From: Spongospora subterranea
Lineage: Eukaryota > Endomyxa > Phytomyxea > Plasmodiophorida > Plasmodiophoridae
Assembly: GCA_900404475.1 (NCBI GenBank)
Contig: OUQQ01000117.1
Location: 1 to 53,117, forward strand
Length of the DNA: 53,117 nucleotides
Direction: 5' to 3'
Part shown: positions 22,195 to 34,511 of the stretch, piece by piece
Layout of the letters: the number at the start of each line of letters is the position of its first letter
Position numbering within the stretch: position 1 is the stretch's first letter
Position numbers and translations under genes: made by a program
Notes under the pieces: generated by a model
The model's database searches: none
What the model saw: the letters and a program-made list of their open reading frames with translations, nothing else
What the model was told of the DNA's origin: nothing

Positions 22195-23474
22195 ACTAAC
22201 TAATAAGATGTGTCATCACCTTTCAAATGAATTCAACGCTTTTCTGTCCATATTGGTAGTGGGGTCTTTCCAGAACAGTGCTCTGGTTTTCTTTGATTAT
22301 TGTTTCATTTTTCAAAATCGCATGTTTCAGGCAAAAATCGTTTGAATTTTTTTCGAGTCGCGTGCCGTGTTTGCCAGAAGCCGAGTACGGCTGTTTGACC
22401 AACGCAGAAGACTGGTGACAATTTTCTGAGGATGGGGCAGAACATGCTGTTCTTCATCCCTGACGAAACAAGAATCGGGGACTGCTTGTGTTATTTCGGT
22501 GACACTGTTTTTTTTGTTCTGCCGATAGCGTCATTTCACCAATAGTAAGTTTCCCTCTCGAGCCTATGAAGGAGAGTAAAAGGCGGGGTCATGATAAGAC
22601 AGGACACATTGATAACGATGAGAATAGTGAGCATGCGATGACCTCTGTATGGGTTTCGATGCTCTAGAGAAAGTGTCACAGTTATCAATATCTATACAAA
22701 ACATTGTTGGCCAATGCCTTTCTCATGTAACATCATGGGAATCCTGACAAGTAACGCTAACGATTATAGAGTCAGAACTAAAGATGAGTCGGTTTTGGAT
22801 CTTCATTGTATGTTTCAACGGCCGAGATATGATCAAGGAATGAACCATTAACCGCCCCGCACTGTTCTAATGCGGCAATTCTCAGATGTTGACTGTTTAT
22901 CAATAAAATAAGAGATGATGCAGCCATAAAATGTTGCTTGTTGATTCGCGAATTTTCAAATATGTTGATAGTGGGGCAGGTAATTGTTTGGATATCCAAT
23001 CCCTTCCTCCAGAATATTGCTGATTGAGTGAATGTATCGCTGCAGTCATAATTAGGGAATCCGGCTTATTCTGTTTCTATGGCCTAGCTCGGATATTCAT
23101 ATAACGTCGATTTTGTGTTTGTTTGTGAAGCGGGCCAGTTCATGAGACTTGGTCGCCGTTAGACGGCCGGCATTCCATTGTGCAATTCGATAGTCGTGAT
23201 TGGCGACCTTCTTTATGCCTCTGTGTTTCCTTTCAAAGAGTCTCTTATTTTGTTCTGTCATTGTCTCAGATCGTAACGATATGGGTTTTGTTGGTTGGTG
23301 TGTTACCAGTTGGTGTTTGGTAGTTGTGTTCCTAGAAGGATTTTGTGGGTTTTTTATGAGGTTTGAAAAATGGAGTAATTCTGGATTGGATCGGCATATA
23401 TACTGGCAAGGTTGCTTGGGTCACTTTAGGTGTGCAAGAGTTCAACCTTCTTTGCTGCGTTGGAGAAATGGTTT
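22195..23474. other. Long stretch without a recognised gene
   Basis: Contains a 73-codon minus frame (22778-22999) and plus frames at 23200-23575; the latter partly overlap the last ankyrin exon antisense and are shadows. The sequence has several oligo-T runs. No transposon motif or RNA gene is recognised. Confidence 0.4.
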
Positions 23475-26400
23475 TCATCCTCCAAAAGGGATCAAGGATA
23501 CACCCAAATCCTGAAATAGTTCCTTCCTTTCATCCTGTTGAACAAGAAGCAACGGCGCCGCCTCAATTATACTGATGATCTCCTTACTTCTGTGAGATCT
23601 CAATCAGATATTTGACTATATACATAGTATAGCAGTCTACAGGCTATGATATATCGCAAGGTGCAATGCTGTATTCCCATCACGATCAGGAATGACAGGA
23701 TCGGCGCCTCTTTTCAACAGATATTTCACGACAACTTCCCTATAACATCAGTTCAATTGAGGGGATGATCAGGGTAAAATATGAATTAGGTCCAACCGAC
23801 GACACTCAATAGCCCTATGAAGAAAAGTTGCCCCATCTTCGCCAGCTTTGTTCACATCGATATTTTCAATCATTGATATGATGAATTCGTCTGTCCTGTT
23901 GGCACATCATTAGGGATTTCAATACATGATGGTATTCGGGCGATATACAATTCAGTTGGCATATGGGTGTGCAATGGTGTGTTCCCATTAATATCTGCTA
24001 TATTGGGATCGGCACCTCTCTCCACAAGAATCTGGACAATATCAAAACTGGAAATACAAAACTCATTATTGAAGATGTGATCAGAACTAGACTGTAATTT
24101 CTACCAACCGTGCAAGGGTAAATGCCAGAAACAGAGCAGTTTGCCAGTTTTGGTTTCTCAAATTGATTATTTTTGACGTTGCCTGACGGTTGCCATCTCG
24201 GTCCCTGTGAGATCAGATCAGCGACTTCAATGATTTCGACACTCATCAACAGTATACAGGCGATAATTAACTAACTCTCCACTCGAACACACTGAGGGAT
24301 CCATCATACCGTCTGGACACAGAATATCGGCCGTTCTTGGCGTTGCCGCCTCAAGTATAGTTATAATGGTCTCTCCATTTCTATGAAATTCAAAATGAAA
24401 TTTTTGGTAAAATAACAAGACTAAAGGAGTGTACAGATTATGCTCAATCGCCAGGTGCAGTGCTGTATTCCCATTATGATCAGCAATAATGGGGTTGGCG
24501 CCTCTCTTCAGCAATTTCATAACCACTATTTCCCTAACCAATCAGTGTTATTGAGGGACCGATCAGTGTCCACACAATATCAATTGACCAACCGACGACA
24601 CTTAATAGCACTTTGGAAAAGAGTGGACCCATCATTGTACCGGTGGTTGATATCAATATTGTGTATCATTGACAGAATAGAATCGTCTGTTCTGTGATAA
24701 CATCAGTAAACGTTGGAGTGTTTGGTGAGATCTGTTTAACTCACAGTTTATCTAGAAGAGTGTGCAATGGTGTACTCCTATCAGTATCCGCTATTGTGGG
24801 ATCGGCACCGTTCTCTAGCAGAATCTGGGCGACATCAATACTAGGGATACGAGACTTAGTATTGAACTCGTTGATCAGAGCCAGACAGAGGATTTGACCA
24901 ACCGATTCAAGTGAACAGCGTAAGAGAAAGCAGTTTGGCCATATTTGCCCCTCAAATCGAAAATAGTGTCGCATAAGAGAGCGAATATTGTAGAGAGGAC
25001 ATCTAAGTTTCTGTAAGATGAAATCAGGGTCTTCAATGTGACAGACCGACATTTGAGCAATATACAGGCGAGGAAGCAATCGTTGAATAAAACGCCCAAA
25101 GAATCGTCTGGTCATCGTTTTTTGGAACACAACGTGGATTGGTTTTAAACTCGCCGCTTTAATTATATCAATGATGATCTGCTCATTTCTGTAGGAATAT
25201 TAATACGCTATTTCGATAGTCAACAATTCGAAATGTTCATATTACAGTCCGCACTCTATTGCCATATGAAGTGCTGAATTCCCACCACGATCAGGAAAGA
25301 TAGGATCGGCGCCTTTCTTCAAAGATGTTTGACCAAAGCTTCCCTAAAGTATCAGTTCATTACGGTGCTGATGAATATCCAACAATGATAACGACCAACC
25401 GTTTGTAACAAATTGCAGTTTGGAGAAGAGTGCGTCCATCAATGTTCACGTGATTGACAGCAATATTTTCGATCATCGAAATGGTCATCTCGTCTGTCCT
25501 GTGAGCACATCAGTAAATATTTGAATAATGTTGAGATTTGAGCGATATACATGTCAGTTGGCACACTAGAGTGAAATGGTGAGTCCCCATATTTATCCGA
25601 TATAGTGGGATCGGCACCATTAACAAAAAGAATTTTGGCGATATTACAACTGGAGATACACAGACACCGTCATGGATGTGGATGATTAGAGGAGGACAGT
25701 AAATTTGACCAACCGACTACGACGAACTGCAGTCCAGAAAGCAGTTTTCCCCTCATTATTCCTGTGGTTCAAAAATACACAGGTCGCTGCATCGATGTCA
25801 TTTCGGTACCTGTGAGATCAGATCAGCGATTTTGATTGATTCAACACACTTATCAGGAATATACAGGCCATCATGATCCATTGTTCCACTCGAACACCCG
25901 GAGGGATCCGTCATCTCATTATGGCACAGAATATCGACAGCCATTGCCCTCACAGGACTAATTATATCAATAATGAACTCTTCATCTCTGTGAGATCTCA
26001 ATCAGATGAGTTGCAATTTCCACATATTATAGCAGTCTACGGATCATCTTGTATCGCCAGGTGCAGCGCTGTATTGCCATCATTATCTGCTATTGTGGGA
26101 TCGGCAGCGAGTTTTAGCAGAATTCGGGAGATCCCCTCGCTGAAACTCATTATTGAAGGCGCTAACCAGACCCAGACAATAATTGACAAACCGACGATAA
26201 TAAACTGCATGTGAGAGAGCTGTGCGCCCCATATTGTTTTTGAGGTTGAATATTTTTGACGCCGCTTCACCGATGGCATTCCGGTCACTGTTGAATAACA
26301 TCAGCGGTTTCGAAAATTTCAACACTCCAATTACAAATATACAGGCCATTATGATCCATTGTTCCACTCGAGCACCCAGAGGGATTCGTCATCTCATTAT

Positions 26401-26976
26401 GGCCCAGAATATCGACAGCCATTGCCCTCACCGCTCCAATTATATCAATAATGATCTCTTCATGTCTGCGAAATCTCAATCAGAAGAGTCGAAATTTCCA
26501 CATATCATAACAGTCAACTCTCGTTCTATCGCCAGGTGCAGTGCTGTATTGCCATCAGTATCTGTTATTGTGGGATCGGCACCGAGCTTCAACATAATTC
26601 GGTAGATCTCCTTACTGAAACTGATTATTGAAGGCGCTAACCAGACCCAGACAGTAAATTGACCAACCGACGATTATAAAGTGCATGAAAGAGAGGAGTG
26701 TGCCCCCTAAAGTTCCTGAGATTCAATATTACAGCGGTCGCTGCATCGAAGGCATTCCGGTCCCTGTGAGATCAGATCAGCGACTTTAATGATTTCAACA
26801 CACCTATTAAGATTATACAGGCCATTATGATCCATTGTTCCACTGGAACACCCGGAAGGATTCTTAATCTCATTATAACCCACAATATCGACAGCCTTTG
26901 CCCTCGACGCTTTACTTATATTGATAATGATCTCTTGACTTCTGTGAGACTCAATCAGATGAGTTGTAATTTCCAC
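23475..26976 (-). repeat. Tandem gene-internal units of about 480 bp in the ankyrin gene
   Basis: The same exon order recurs: a non-ankyrin spacer exon, then two ankyrin exons. The spacer contains AVDILGHNEMTNPSGCSSGT and DHNGLYI and is seen at 26976-26780, 26479-26285 and 26001-25810, with a more diverged copy at 24390-24230. The nearest copies are about 480-500 bp apart. High identity among neighbours points to recent unequal crossing over. Confidence 0.85.
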
Positions 26977-27910
26977 AGATTATTGTCAGTCTACAAGTTT
27001 CGCTCGATTGCCAGGTGCAGTGCTGTATTGCCCCGCCTATCAACCAATGTGGGATTGGCTCCTCCATCCAACAGAGTCTTGATCACCTCTCCCCTGAACA
27101 ATCAGTTGTAAATATTGACAGCAGATCACCCTTTAACACTCTATACGACCAATCAATCACATATCACTGCAAAATGTAGTGGAGTGTAACCAGCGTTATT
27201 TTGGAGGTCAAGAGCTTGTGGTTTTGTCTTTTTGATTTTTTCCAAGAGCTGGATGACGGCGATATCTCTATTAAGGTGTCAGATAAGGGGCAATGACATA
27301 TACTATGGTATATATTACAGGCCCTGAGCGGCGGCGATGTGCAATGGAGTATTCCCGAATTGATCCTGTGTGAATATGTCGTCTCCTCTATCTATCAGAA
27401 TAGTGGCGACATTTCCTCTATTGTAATAACATGAAGGGGGAAATATAATCCATTGCCAAGTCGATATTACCGGCAGTAGAGAAGTGCTAAATCAAGAGCA
27501 GTGATCTTGTACTTGCGGTTTGTCTGTTTCCAGTACTGATTCCGACCAATACCACGTTCAACGTAATAGGGATCAACTGCACTCGGGTCAAATGTCGTGG
27601 CCAATTTCTCAGCGATTTTATCTCTAAATAATCCGATTATTCATTTAGTACAGTTTTGGCCAACATTGATAGACTATAGCGACCCTTTTTCAATTGCCTC
27701 TTTGAGGTCATGTTTGGACCCATTCAATGGTTGAAAGAGGAATACGGCCCCTACAATCAATATTATCGGATCCAATACCATCGGTACAATCAGTAAAACA
27801 AAGAATGACAAATAAAAGATTGGCGTTAAGGTGACCAATGCCGTACGGGGATATTCCATAGTCCGTGAGTGACCAGTGACCGTGATACCAGAGCCGCAAC
27901 TCCACGACAT
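23475..27910 (-). CDS. Large ankyrin-repeat membrane protein encoded by many small exons
   Basis: Minus-strand gene read as a series of exons of about 80-200 bp split by ~50-60 bp introns. It starts with Met at 27910 (MSWSCGSGITVTG), followed by a hydrophobic hairpin (LSFFVLLIVPMVLDPIILIV) giving two membrane segments. Ankyrin repeats then run to the C-terminus: for example ILIDRGDDIFTQDQFGNTPL, DLQNNAGYTPLHFAVI, LLDGGANPTLVDRRGNTALH, LLKLGADPTIADNDGNTALH and LLKRGADPVIPDRDGNTALH. The last exon reads SKEIISIIEAAPLLLVQQDE and stops at 23475. Checked joins keep phase. Not every intron was resolved, so the exact length is uncertain (roughly 1,000 aa) and a silent break cannot be excluded. The N-terminal membrane anchor plus ankyrins resembles membrane-tethered scaffolds. 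Confidence 0.7.
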
Positions 27911-27999
27911 TGAAAAAAAAAATTTTTGTCTTTCGACCAGGTTGTCAACTGACAATAAGAGTTATCGTCTCTGCGCCTGAACAAATTCGATATCTCAGC

Positions 28000-28255
28000 A
28001 GTCTTTAATGGTTAATCGCATTGATTGTGGCAATGCCGTTGTCGATTTTTGCAGCAGCGGCTAGATACCGGTGAATCCAGCGACGAAATAGTTCGACGAC
28101 TTCGCGAACATCGTCAGATTATTGCCGGTGTTCGCACCGTGCAGAGATGGATCCAAACGACACGGTCTGAATCACTGTATTGCTCCGACAGCGCTGCAGC
28201 GTTCCAATGAATGGTTGGCTGACGAATTCGCAGCTGTACTGCAGGGCTGGTATGA
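28000..28255 (+). pseudogene. Helix-turn-helix fragment, probably of a transposon
   Basis: A plus frame reads FLQQRLDTGESSDEIVRRLR then GVRTVQRWIQTT, the shape of a small DNA-binding helix-turn-helix such as those at transposase N-termini. A frameshift near 28145 leads to NEWLADEFAAVLQGWYE, and the sequence then runs straight into the chromovirus fragment at 28249. The family is not identified. Confidence 0.45.
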
Positions 28256-28796
28256 GAAGAGCGCTAAGGCGCATCACCGCCACCTCGAAATAAAAAGTCT
28301 TTCAGCTCGGGCGAGCAGGACTTCAGAGCTTCAAGCCGTCGCTTAATAAAAATAGGGCAGTCTTGGAGAAGTTCTGTTGAGGCTCCCATGAATTCTCAAT
28401 ATCTTCAAAACCGAGCCATGAAATATAAGCTTCCCAAATACCCATATTAGGATCATAACGAACATCCAGGACATCTTTGATCTCAAATCCCGCACCATCA
28501 TGCGAGAATTGCTTGCAGACATCTTCTGTAATGTTCAGTGTCGAGTCGGCATAGAACCTAAGTCGAGAGGAATGGCAGATTGAGTATTTTTTCGTATGTA
28601 TATCCTCAACATTGAAAACGTGGTCCGAGTTTACCGCAACAATACGGAGGGGCCCGGTCCAGAGAACCTTCAGCTTATTTTTGAAGCATTCAAAGTATTT
28701 GATTCTAGGACAAAATCTCCCACAGAGAAGTTTGGGTGCTTAACCCTATTTCGCCTAAAATTTTCGGCTAGACGTCGTCGGTGACGTTTTCTCCCC
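28249..28796 (-). mobile_element. Second Ty3/Gypsy chromovirus 3' fragment
   Basis: Homologous to 2469-3000 over its full length. On the minus strand it reads KHPNF-like integrase tail, VLWTGPLRIVAVNSDHVFNV, ICHSSRLRFYADSTLNITED and the chromodomain end (GFEDIENSWEPQQNFSKTAL). It ends abruptly at 28797 where an LTR-like block begins. One strand-matched frame stays open over much of the chromodomain, but no complete domain set remains. Confidence 0.85.
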
Positions 28797-29087
28797 TGTA
28801 AGGATGACACCAGTTATCGTTAACGCCTTAACCAACTGACGGTTGGTTTCGGTCATTGTTTATTAAGTGCGTGACTGATGGGCACATGGAACATGGTATG
28901 GTCCTAATAGTACTGCCCTTGCGCGCATTGCGTCGTAATTGCGGATTGGGAAAAAAATCAGTCTAATTCTGTGGCTTCCGCGTATTGCGTCGTATTGCGG
29001 TCTTAATACGCGCGTACAGTGGGGATAGTCTAAACGCAGCACATCAGTGCAGCCACGGGCAGTGAAACTATTGGACCCCACTGAACA
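28797..29087 (-). repeat. Solo LTR-like block related to the Copia 5' end
   Basis: On the minus strand it starts TGTTCAGTGGGGTCC and ends TCCTTACA (TG...CA). Its start and upstream flank match 35050-35130, the left end of the Copia element (shared: actgcccgtgg, gtgctgcgt and the flank ctctaacaatgtt). Because the flank is also shared, the true boundary is uncertain and no target-site duplication was found. Confidence 0.55.
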
Positions 29088-30046
29088 TTGTTAGAGGACA
29101 AGTTGCGTCTTGAAAAATCCAATCCAACAGCTACTGCGCTATAAATAGATTACTGCCAACTTTTTTAAAGTGAGATCTATTTTTAGAACACCCTCAATAA
29201 TGGTGCAAATGTGTCAAAAAAAGGGTCAATCGTTTGAAAATTTAATCGGGCGGTTGTTATTCTCAACGAACAAGCCAGCACTTTGCGTATAGACTTGAAA
29301 ACAACTTTTCTAGAACTCAGTGTTTTCATTTGTCATTGCAATTTCGCCTAAACGTCTAGTACAGGGCATGTAGTGTATTAGCGATTCCATTAATGAACGC
29401 CCAGACACACTTTAGTGTTGCTCCGGCGGCATTGATTGCGGATGTGTATTGCGACAGACGATTCTCTATCAACAGGCTGATTGAAATATAATATCCTTGT
29501 GCTGGACCCAGACCAATCAAACACCACGAGCTAGTATTCTCGATATCGACCCCAGAGACTATTCAAACTCAGCAATTGGAAGTCAGTCGAAAAGGCTCAG
29601 CCAAACGGCGACACATCAGGGCTAATGCCTCAACACGTTCTCTATGCTCACTGTTGGTGACATTGTATTTCGGCAGTCGGAATCCATTTGACAGCAGCGT
29701 CAATTGTAATTGTAAAGCGAAATCGTAGCAATGAAGTGTTATCACCTAGACCCTAATGGAGATAGAAAGATCGAAGGGCGTTCTCAAAGGAACTAAGATG
29801 TTTCGAGATAACTACCCGCCATTATTTGCTCTCATACACAGATTCAACCAAACATGCAGGTCGAATTTTCCCTCTTTCCTAAGACATTGGATTCGATAAG
29901 CAGTCAAAACGTAATGGAGAATGTAGTTGAACAACGGATTTATCACATGGTGACTAGGTTATAGAGGATAATCGGGTATCTGAGCCCTGGTGTATGACAC
30001 ATAGAGCCGTTCGTCTCATCATTGACTCTGAGCTCATCCTTGCCGG
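29088..30046. other. Repeat-flank and 5' region of the first secreted-protein gene
   Basis: 29088-29170 matches the left flank of the Copia element in inverted orientation. 29170-29850 has no recognised coding content. From 29851 the sequence is the start of the segmental duplication (matches 37260 onward), so 29851-30046 should hold the promoter and 5' leader of the gene. Confidence 0.5.
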
Positions 30047-32515
30047 ATGGCGAACCGCCCGACTGTTGCGCCATCCATTCCTTCAATGAGTGTCCTCATG
30101 TTGTTGGGTTTGCTGCTGGTGGCGACCGGACCGACTCGATCTTTGACAACCGAACCTGGTCATTGTTGGGACGAACCGCTTGGCTCCTGTCAGGCCAATG
30201 CCGCCACAACAATCGCCTCCTCGACTATCTCGGTATGAATGGCGGAATGTCGCTCCAAAGAATTCCCAAATTCTGAGAGCGTTGGTCCTTGCAGAACACA
30301 ATGTCGCCATCGCAGGAGTTGGCAATGCCCCAACGCAAGACCCAAGGTTTACACCATCGAGTATTGGAATATTTGACATTGGATTCATATTTGCTGAAAG
30401 GCAATTCCGTGTTGGCGTTCAATTTTTCCAATATCAATCGTGTCGGCCAGTTTGGTGAAAGCTCTGCGATGAATGTAGTCGTTCAGTGCATCTTCATATA
30501 GAGATTCGGTTTGTTAAGTGCCTTTTTAGGAATGGGACTCGGGCCCGGGTTGGAAAATTAACGAGTCCCATATCAGTATCGGTTCTCAAGGGTTGAGCCG
30601 AGAGGCCCAGAACTTCGATGTCCTTATCGCTTCGAAACGAATTCCTCTTGATTCGGAAATTCGGCCGTCAAAAGACTTTGTCGAGAATCGCGTGCCCGCT
30701 AAGAGGAACGCCCACCAGTTTGGTGACAATTCTTCCAGAAACTTAGCCGTTCAGTCCATGTCCTAATTGTGTTTGAGTTTGTTAAGTTCGTCTTAGGATT
30801 GGACCCTGAGCACGAGTTCAAACTGTGATGCATCCCGTATCAGTATTGTTGGTCAACAGTCAAGTGAAAGCGTAGAGGGCCGCATCCAAAATACGATCAA
30901 TTCAAAAACCCAGCCTGTTGTCGTTCGTGAGAATTTCGTGCCAGTAAGCGATTGACGAGAATCGTGATTACCTATAACTGCTGATGGCGTACTAGGAAGG
31001 ATTTCCGGAGCAGACTCACAAAATAACTGAGTTTCGTACTTCCAAGGCCATGGTGGGAATGAAAATGCTGTGTCGGCGCCTAAACTGGGACGTGGATGAG
31101 GTCAAAGACTATGATAGCCTCTGTGTGTTTTTGGTCAGAACTCAATTTCCCGCACTCACTGGGATTCAATGATCAAAACGGTATCGTCTGCTTAGGGAAA
31201 GGAGACGAATTCAGAACAGGTCGAGTTTCATAACAGTGTCGCAAGGACGGAACACATAATGGAACTACTGTTTCTCGGAAAGTCTGGGCGGGATAACGTT
31301 GAGGTCGGACAAAACAAGAACGATGTTCCTGACAATAGGCTATTTGCCAAGGCAACCAGCACCCTGCAAAAACTGATCCGAATTTCGAATTTTGTTTTGA
31401 AAGTGGTCTCTTGCAGAAGATCTCTCAGCAGTAATAGCCGTCAGGTGATTTTTTGTTTCAAGACAACCTGTATCCCCGTCCTTCAATGTCTTGTGACATG
31501 TTGTGGCAAAGACATGGACCTCTTCCAGACACGTTGGGGAACGTGTTTCAACCACCGTAACTTTGGAGCCATCTGCTGCCCCGGTCCTGGATTATATCGT
31601 AACAGAGGCGGTTCTCAGATGACGAAAATCGTCAGAAACCCTGACAACAGGTTTTCATTTTGCCTTTTGTGAGAAATACTGATTAACATATGTGCCATCA
31701 GAGACAAAGACTCCGGTCTTTTGGATCTCAATGCTCTTGTTCTGGCTGTTTCAAAGTCAGAAACCGCAGAAGAAAAACTCAAACTGTTTTGTGAATTCAA
31801 CGAGTTATTCCGATCAAGTGGCCCCATGGCTCAAACGTTTCACCAATCATATTATACCAAGTCTTCAAAACCCATCTGGGGGTGCTTTGTTCATCACTGT
31901 GGCCAAAATACGAATGAATGGATTCGAAAATGGGGCCTACGATTCGCACATGGGGAATTCAGAATGCGGAGATGTCAGGGCTTGAAGGACCTTCCATGCG
32001 GATCGATCGACCGACCATTCGATATTCCAGCAAGACTTAGTCTTCGCGGAAGATCAACCCGAGACCTCCTCCTAGCCCTTTCCGAAATTTTCAAACAGTA
32101 TGATCAGTTCATGATTGCGAAGACAACATCACAGAGATCGTCTCATCCGGGTTTAACCAATTTGATCAACCGGTGCCGTCCTATTTACCATTGTTTACAT
32201 CGTCATTGCGCTGGGAGTGTTGAGGAATTTGTTCGGAGATGGGGAGTATTGGTATACTACACCACGTTCAGTCGCAATTGCTGTCCCGGAACAGGCAGAA
32301 TGAAATATGATATCTGTCAATATGATTTTCGGTCATCTCAAGGTTATAAGGGTTGACCATCCAATGAGTCAACAAATAATGTAGATGAAGTCAATAAAAC
32401 TGATGATCTTGAGACTAGTTTCACAAGGTTTATACGATTGTTCTGCTGTATTCATATCAACTGCTCTCGGTATAATTCCGTTGGGGTCTGGCCAGCATTG
32501 GCCGAGATACAATAG
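29851..32515 (+). repeat. Segmental duplication, copy A
   Basis: Matches 37260-39921 in the same orientation along its length, including exons, introns and about 160 bp after the stop (shared: gtataattccgttggggtct). The left edge in both copies is gcaggtcgaat, which in copy B is part of Copia integrase sequence. The distance between copies is about 7.4 kb. Confidence 0.92.
30047..32356 (+). CDS. Predicted secreted protein with three Cys/Trp modules (paralogue A)
   Basis: Seven exons: 30047-30232, 30295-30474, 30530-30748, 30797-30943, 30996-31133, 31196-31650 and 31702-32356; introns 48-62 bp; 659 aa. Met1 or Met14 starts a signal peptide (MSVLMLLGLLLVATGPTRS), so the product should enter the secretory pathway. 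Residues ~65-290 are Ser/Asn-rich without known domains; exons 2 and 3 share a QFG-x-SS-type end. The C-terminal half has three modules at about 388, 503 and 606 following C-x4-C-[GA]-x5-[FW]-x2-[RK]-W-G-x7-F-x4-C-x-G, for example CFVHHCGQNTNEWIRKWG and CLHRHCAGSVEEFVRRWG; each is preceded by a helical stretch (LLLALSEIFKQYDQF). I do not recognise the family. No membrane anchor after the signal peptide. Confidence 0.85.
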
Positions 32516-32599
32516 TGATGAGTCGAAACTTTCTTGCAAAATGAAAATCATCAAAAACGTGTCAAGAGCGCACGTGTTTGTGACATCAACGTCAGTGTT
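32516..32599. other. Junction between duplication copy A and the MULE remnant
   Basis: Similarity to the downstream flank of copy B stops at about 32515. MULE-like frames on the minus strand begin shortly after. Confidence 0.5.
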
Positions 32600-34216
32600 T
32601 TGAGAGACCAGATGTTAAAAGACTGGATATCAATTTTGTTTCTCAATTTAAAATCTTTTTTTTGCTTCGCGTAGTCGACCAATGGCGCCTGGCAGTTTCT
32701 TTTGCCAAGTAGACTGCCATCATTCGAATATGACTGTTTTGGTGATAGTTGAGAACGGGCGTACCTTAGAGAATGGCCGGCCTTAGCCAGCCCGAAATCA
32801 ATTTCGACGTTCGAAACATGTCGATAAATATGATCAACCGCCCCCATAATGGTTAAATGCTTCGTCTCTGCGTTCCTTTTCAGGTCACCAGCCAGTGATT
32901 CTTGGGCGTTGGTGTTTGGGCGCATTGCAGACAAATCTAAATCGGACATCGTCGGAAAATGTGTTTCGCTGTAAGGTTGTTGAGTTGCCAAAGGATGAAA
33001 AGATTGACCACGCTTACCGCGAAGCGGATGACAATGTCACTTTAAATATCGCTCTGCTTTCGGGAAAGACCGTTTCAAGTTTTCGATTATCGACTGGAGA
33101 TTGTGGCCGATTGATCAGCAACGATCTTGCCAGTTGTTTGAATTCTTGTTCCAGATCCGGAGCTACCACACCGTGATTTCCAGAAATCCTTGATATCGAG
33201 CACATAAAATGGATTTAACAGAGTCTGTAATGCCTTTCGAGGACGATACTGCTTTCAGTCGCGGAAGGAACGTTTGCATAAACGCTCTGCTCAAAGGCTG
33301 TACGTTCAGCAGCGCTAAAGTCGCCTGTCATCCCCGGAAATCGCGAGGAAATATCTTCGACCGATAAAAACTGGAACGGCTTGAGGAAATTGTCAAAATG
33401 ACATTGATAGTGTTGTGCAATCCTGTCAAAAACGATGGTCACAAGGAAGGGAATGATGCGGTCAATAATGTCGTTGAAAGAAGATGTCACCGTCAGCGAC
33501 CAATTTGGGCATTCCGCAAAAACCCTTTAATGCAGTCCGTTTCCATTGGATTTACATCATCAACTAAGAGTTCCCTCATAAATAAGATTGGATGCACATG
33601 TGTCCGCAATCAAGCTCACGAATATATTTTCACCGACTTTTGCTTCATACGTGGCCAGCTTTCCGTTAGTTGGCGTTGTTCCTCTTGAAAGTATTTTTTT
33701 GCGATGATAAGCTGTGCGATCAAGGTTGTTCAACGCCTTGTGCACAGTTCCCACAGATGGACTCGTAGCGGTGCTTATCAACAACGACTTCGACTTAAGC
33801 TTAGGAGCGATCTCGACAATCTGTTTCAGCGATGCGTGGGCGGATGGTGTTAGACGGATAGGATGCGGCCCAGGGTGGTTATGATTCCCGTTGTGTGAAC
33901 GAGATTTTGTGTTCGTGATGATCAGCGGCAAGCGTTGCATGACACTTAAGATCCACGAGATCAAGTTGGTGAACAACGCATAGTCCCTGGGAGGGACTCG
34001 GGTCACAGCCTTTGAATTTGTTCCTTTGCGGGAGTCTGAGCCGCTAAACGAGGACACAACTCTCAATTGGACAAACATAAACCCCGAGCAACTCTTCTTG
34101 ATAGTTCTTTTGCCCGACTTTGTTCGATACTGATTGTGAACAACCATTGCCCAACCAAATGTAATGTCAATCGCAGAGCAGTTGTCTGGAATGTTCGATG
34201 TCCAGCACATGTCCAC
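32600..34216 (-). pseudogene. MULE-type transposase remnant
   Basis: The N-terminal part (34216-33560, 218 aa) contains the H-N-H-P pattern (NGNHNHPGPHP) and RLTPSAHASLKQIVEIAPKL, typical of the zinc-binding front of MULE transposases. After frame breaks, the C-terminal part (32991-32551) has MRPNTNAQESLAGDLKRNAE and VDHIYRHVSNVEIDFGLAKA, matching the region where MULE transposases read T-N-A-Q-E-S and then a helix (L..FV..LE.D). The catalytic middle (about 33000-33500) is broken by several frameshifts. It is dead, on the opposite strand to the flanking secreted-protein genes. Confidence 0.7.
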
Positions 34217-34511
34217 GACGTTGGAAGCAATCTCAGAAAAAGACTTCTTGTCTGGAACCTGCTCTACAGCGTTGGAACTTGGCTCAAAAAATAATATTCT
34301 CCTGGAACCTCCTCAAATCAGCGCTCTAAGATCCGAGTCCAGAGTCATCTCCTTGACCAATCTTTTGAGCAACGCCTGCCATCTCTGCGTGCAGATTGTT
34401 GCTAAACAATGAGGTATCATTTCGAGACGCAGCTTCCAGTTCTGCTTGTACCGGTTGCCTTGATAGCGAAAGGGCAAACCTGCACAGAATTATTCTCAGC
34501 TGTTCGCTGTC

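Noticed and set aside
30022..30276. Alternative frame at the first exon of the secreted gene (84 codons, also in copy B)
   Set aside because: It is conserved only because the exon is. The frame with the signal peptide continues in phase through all seven exons, this one does not.
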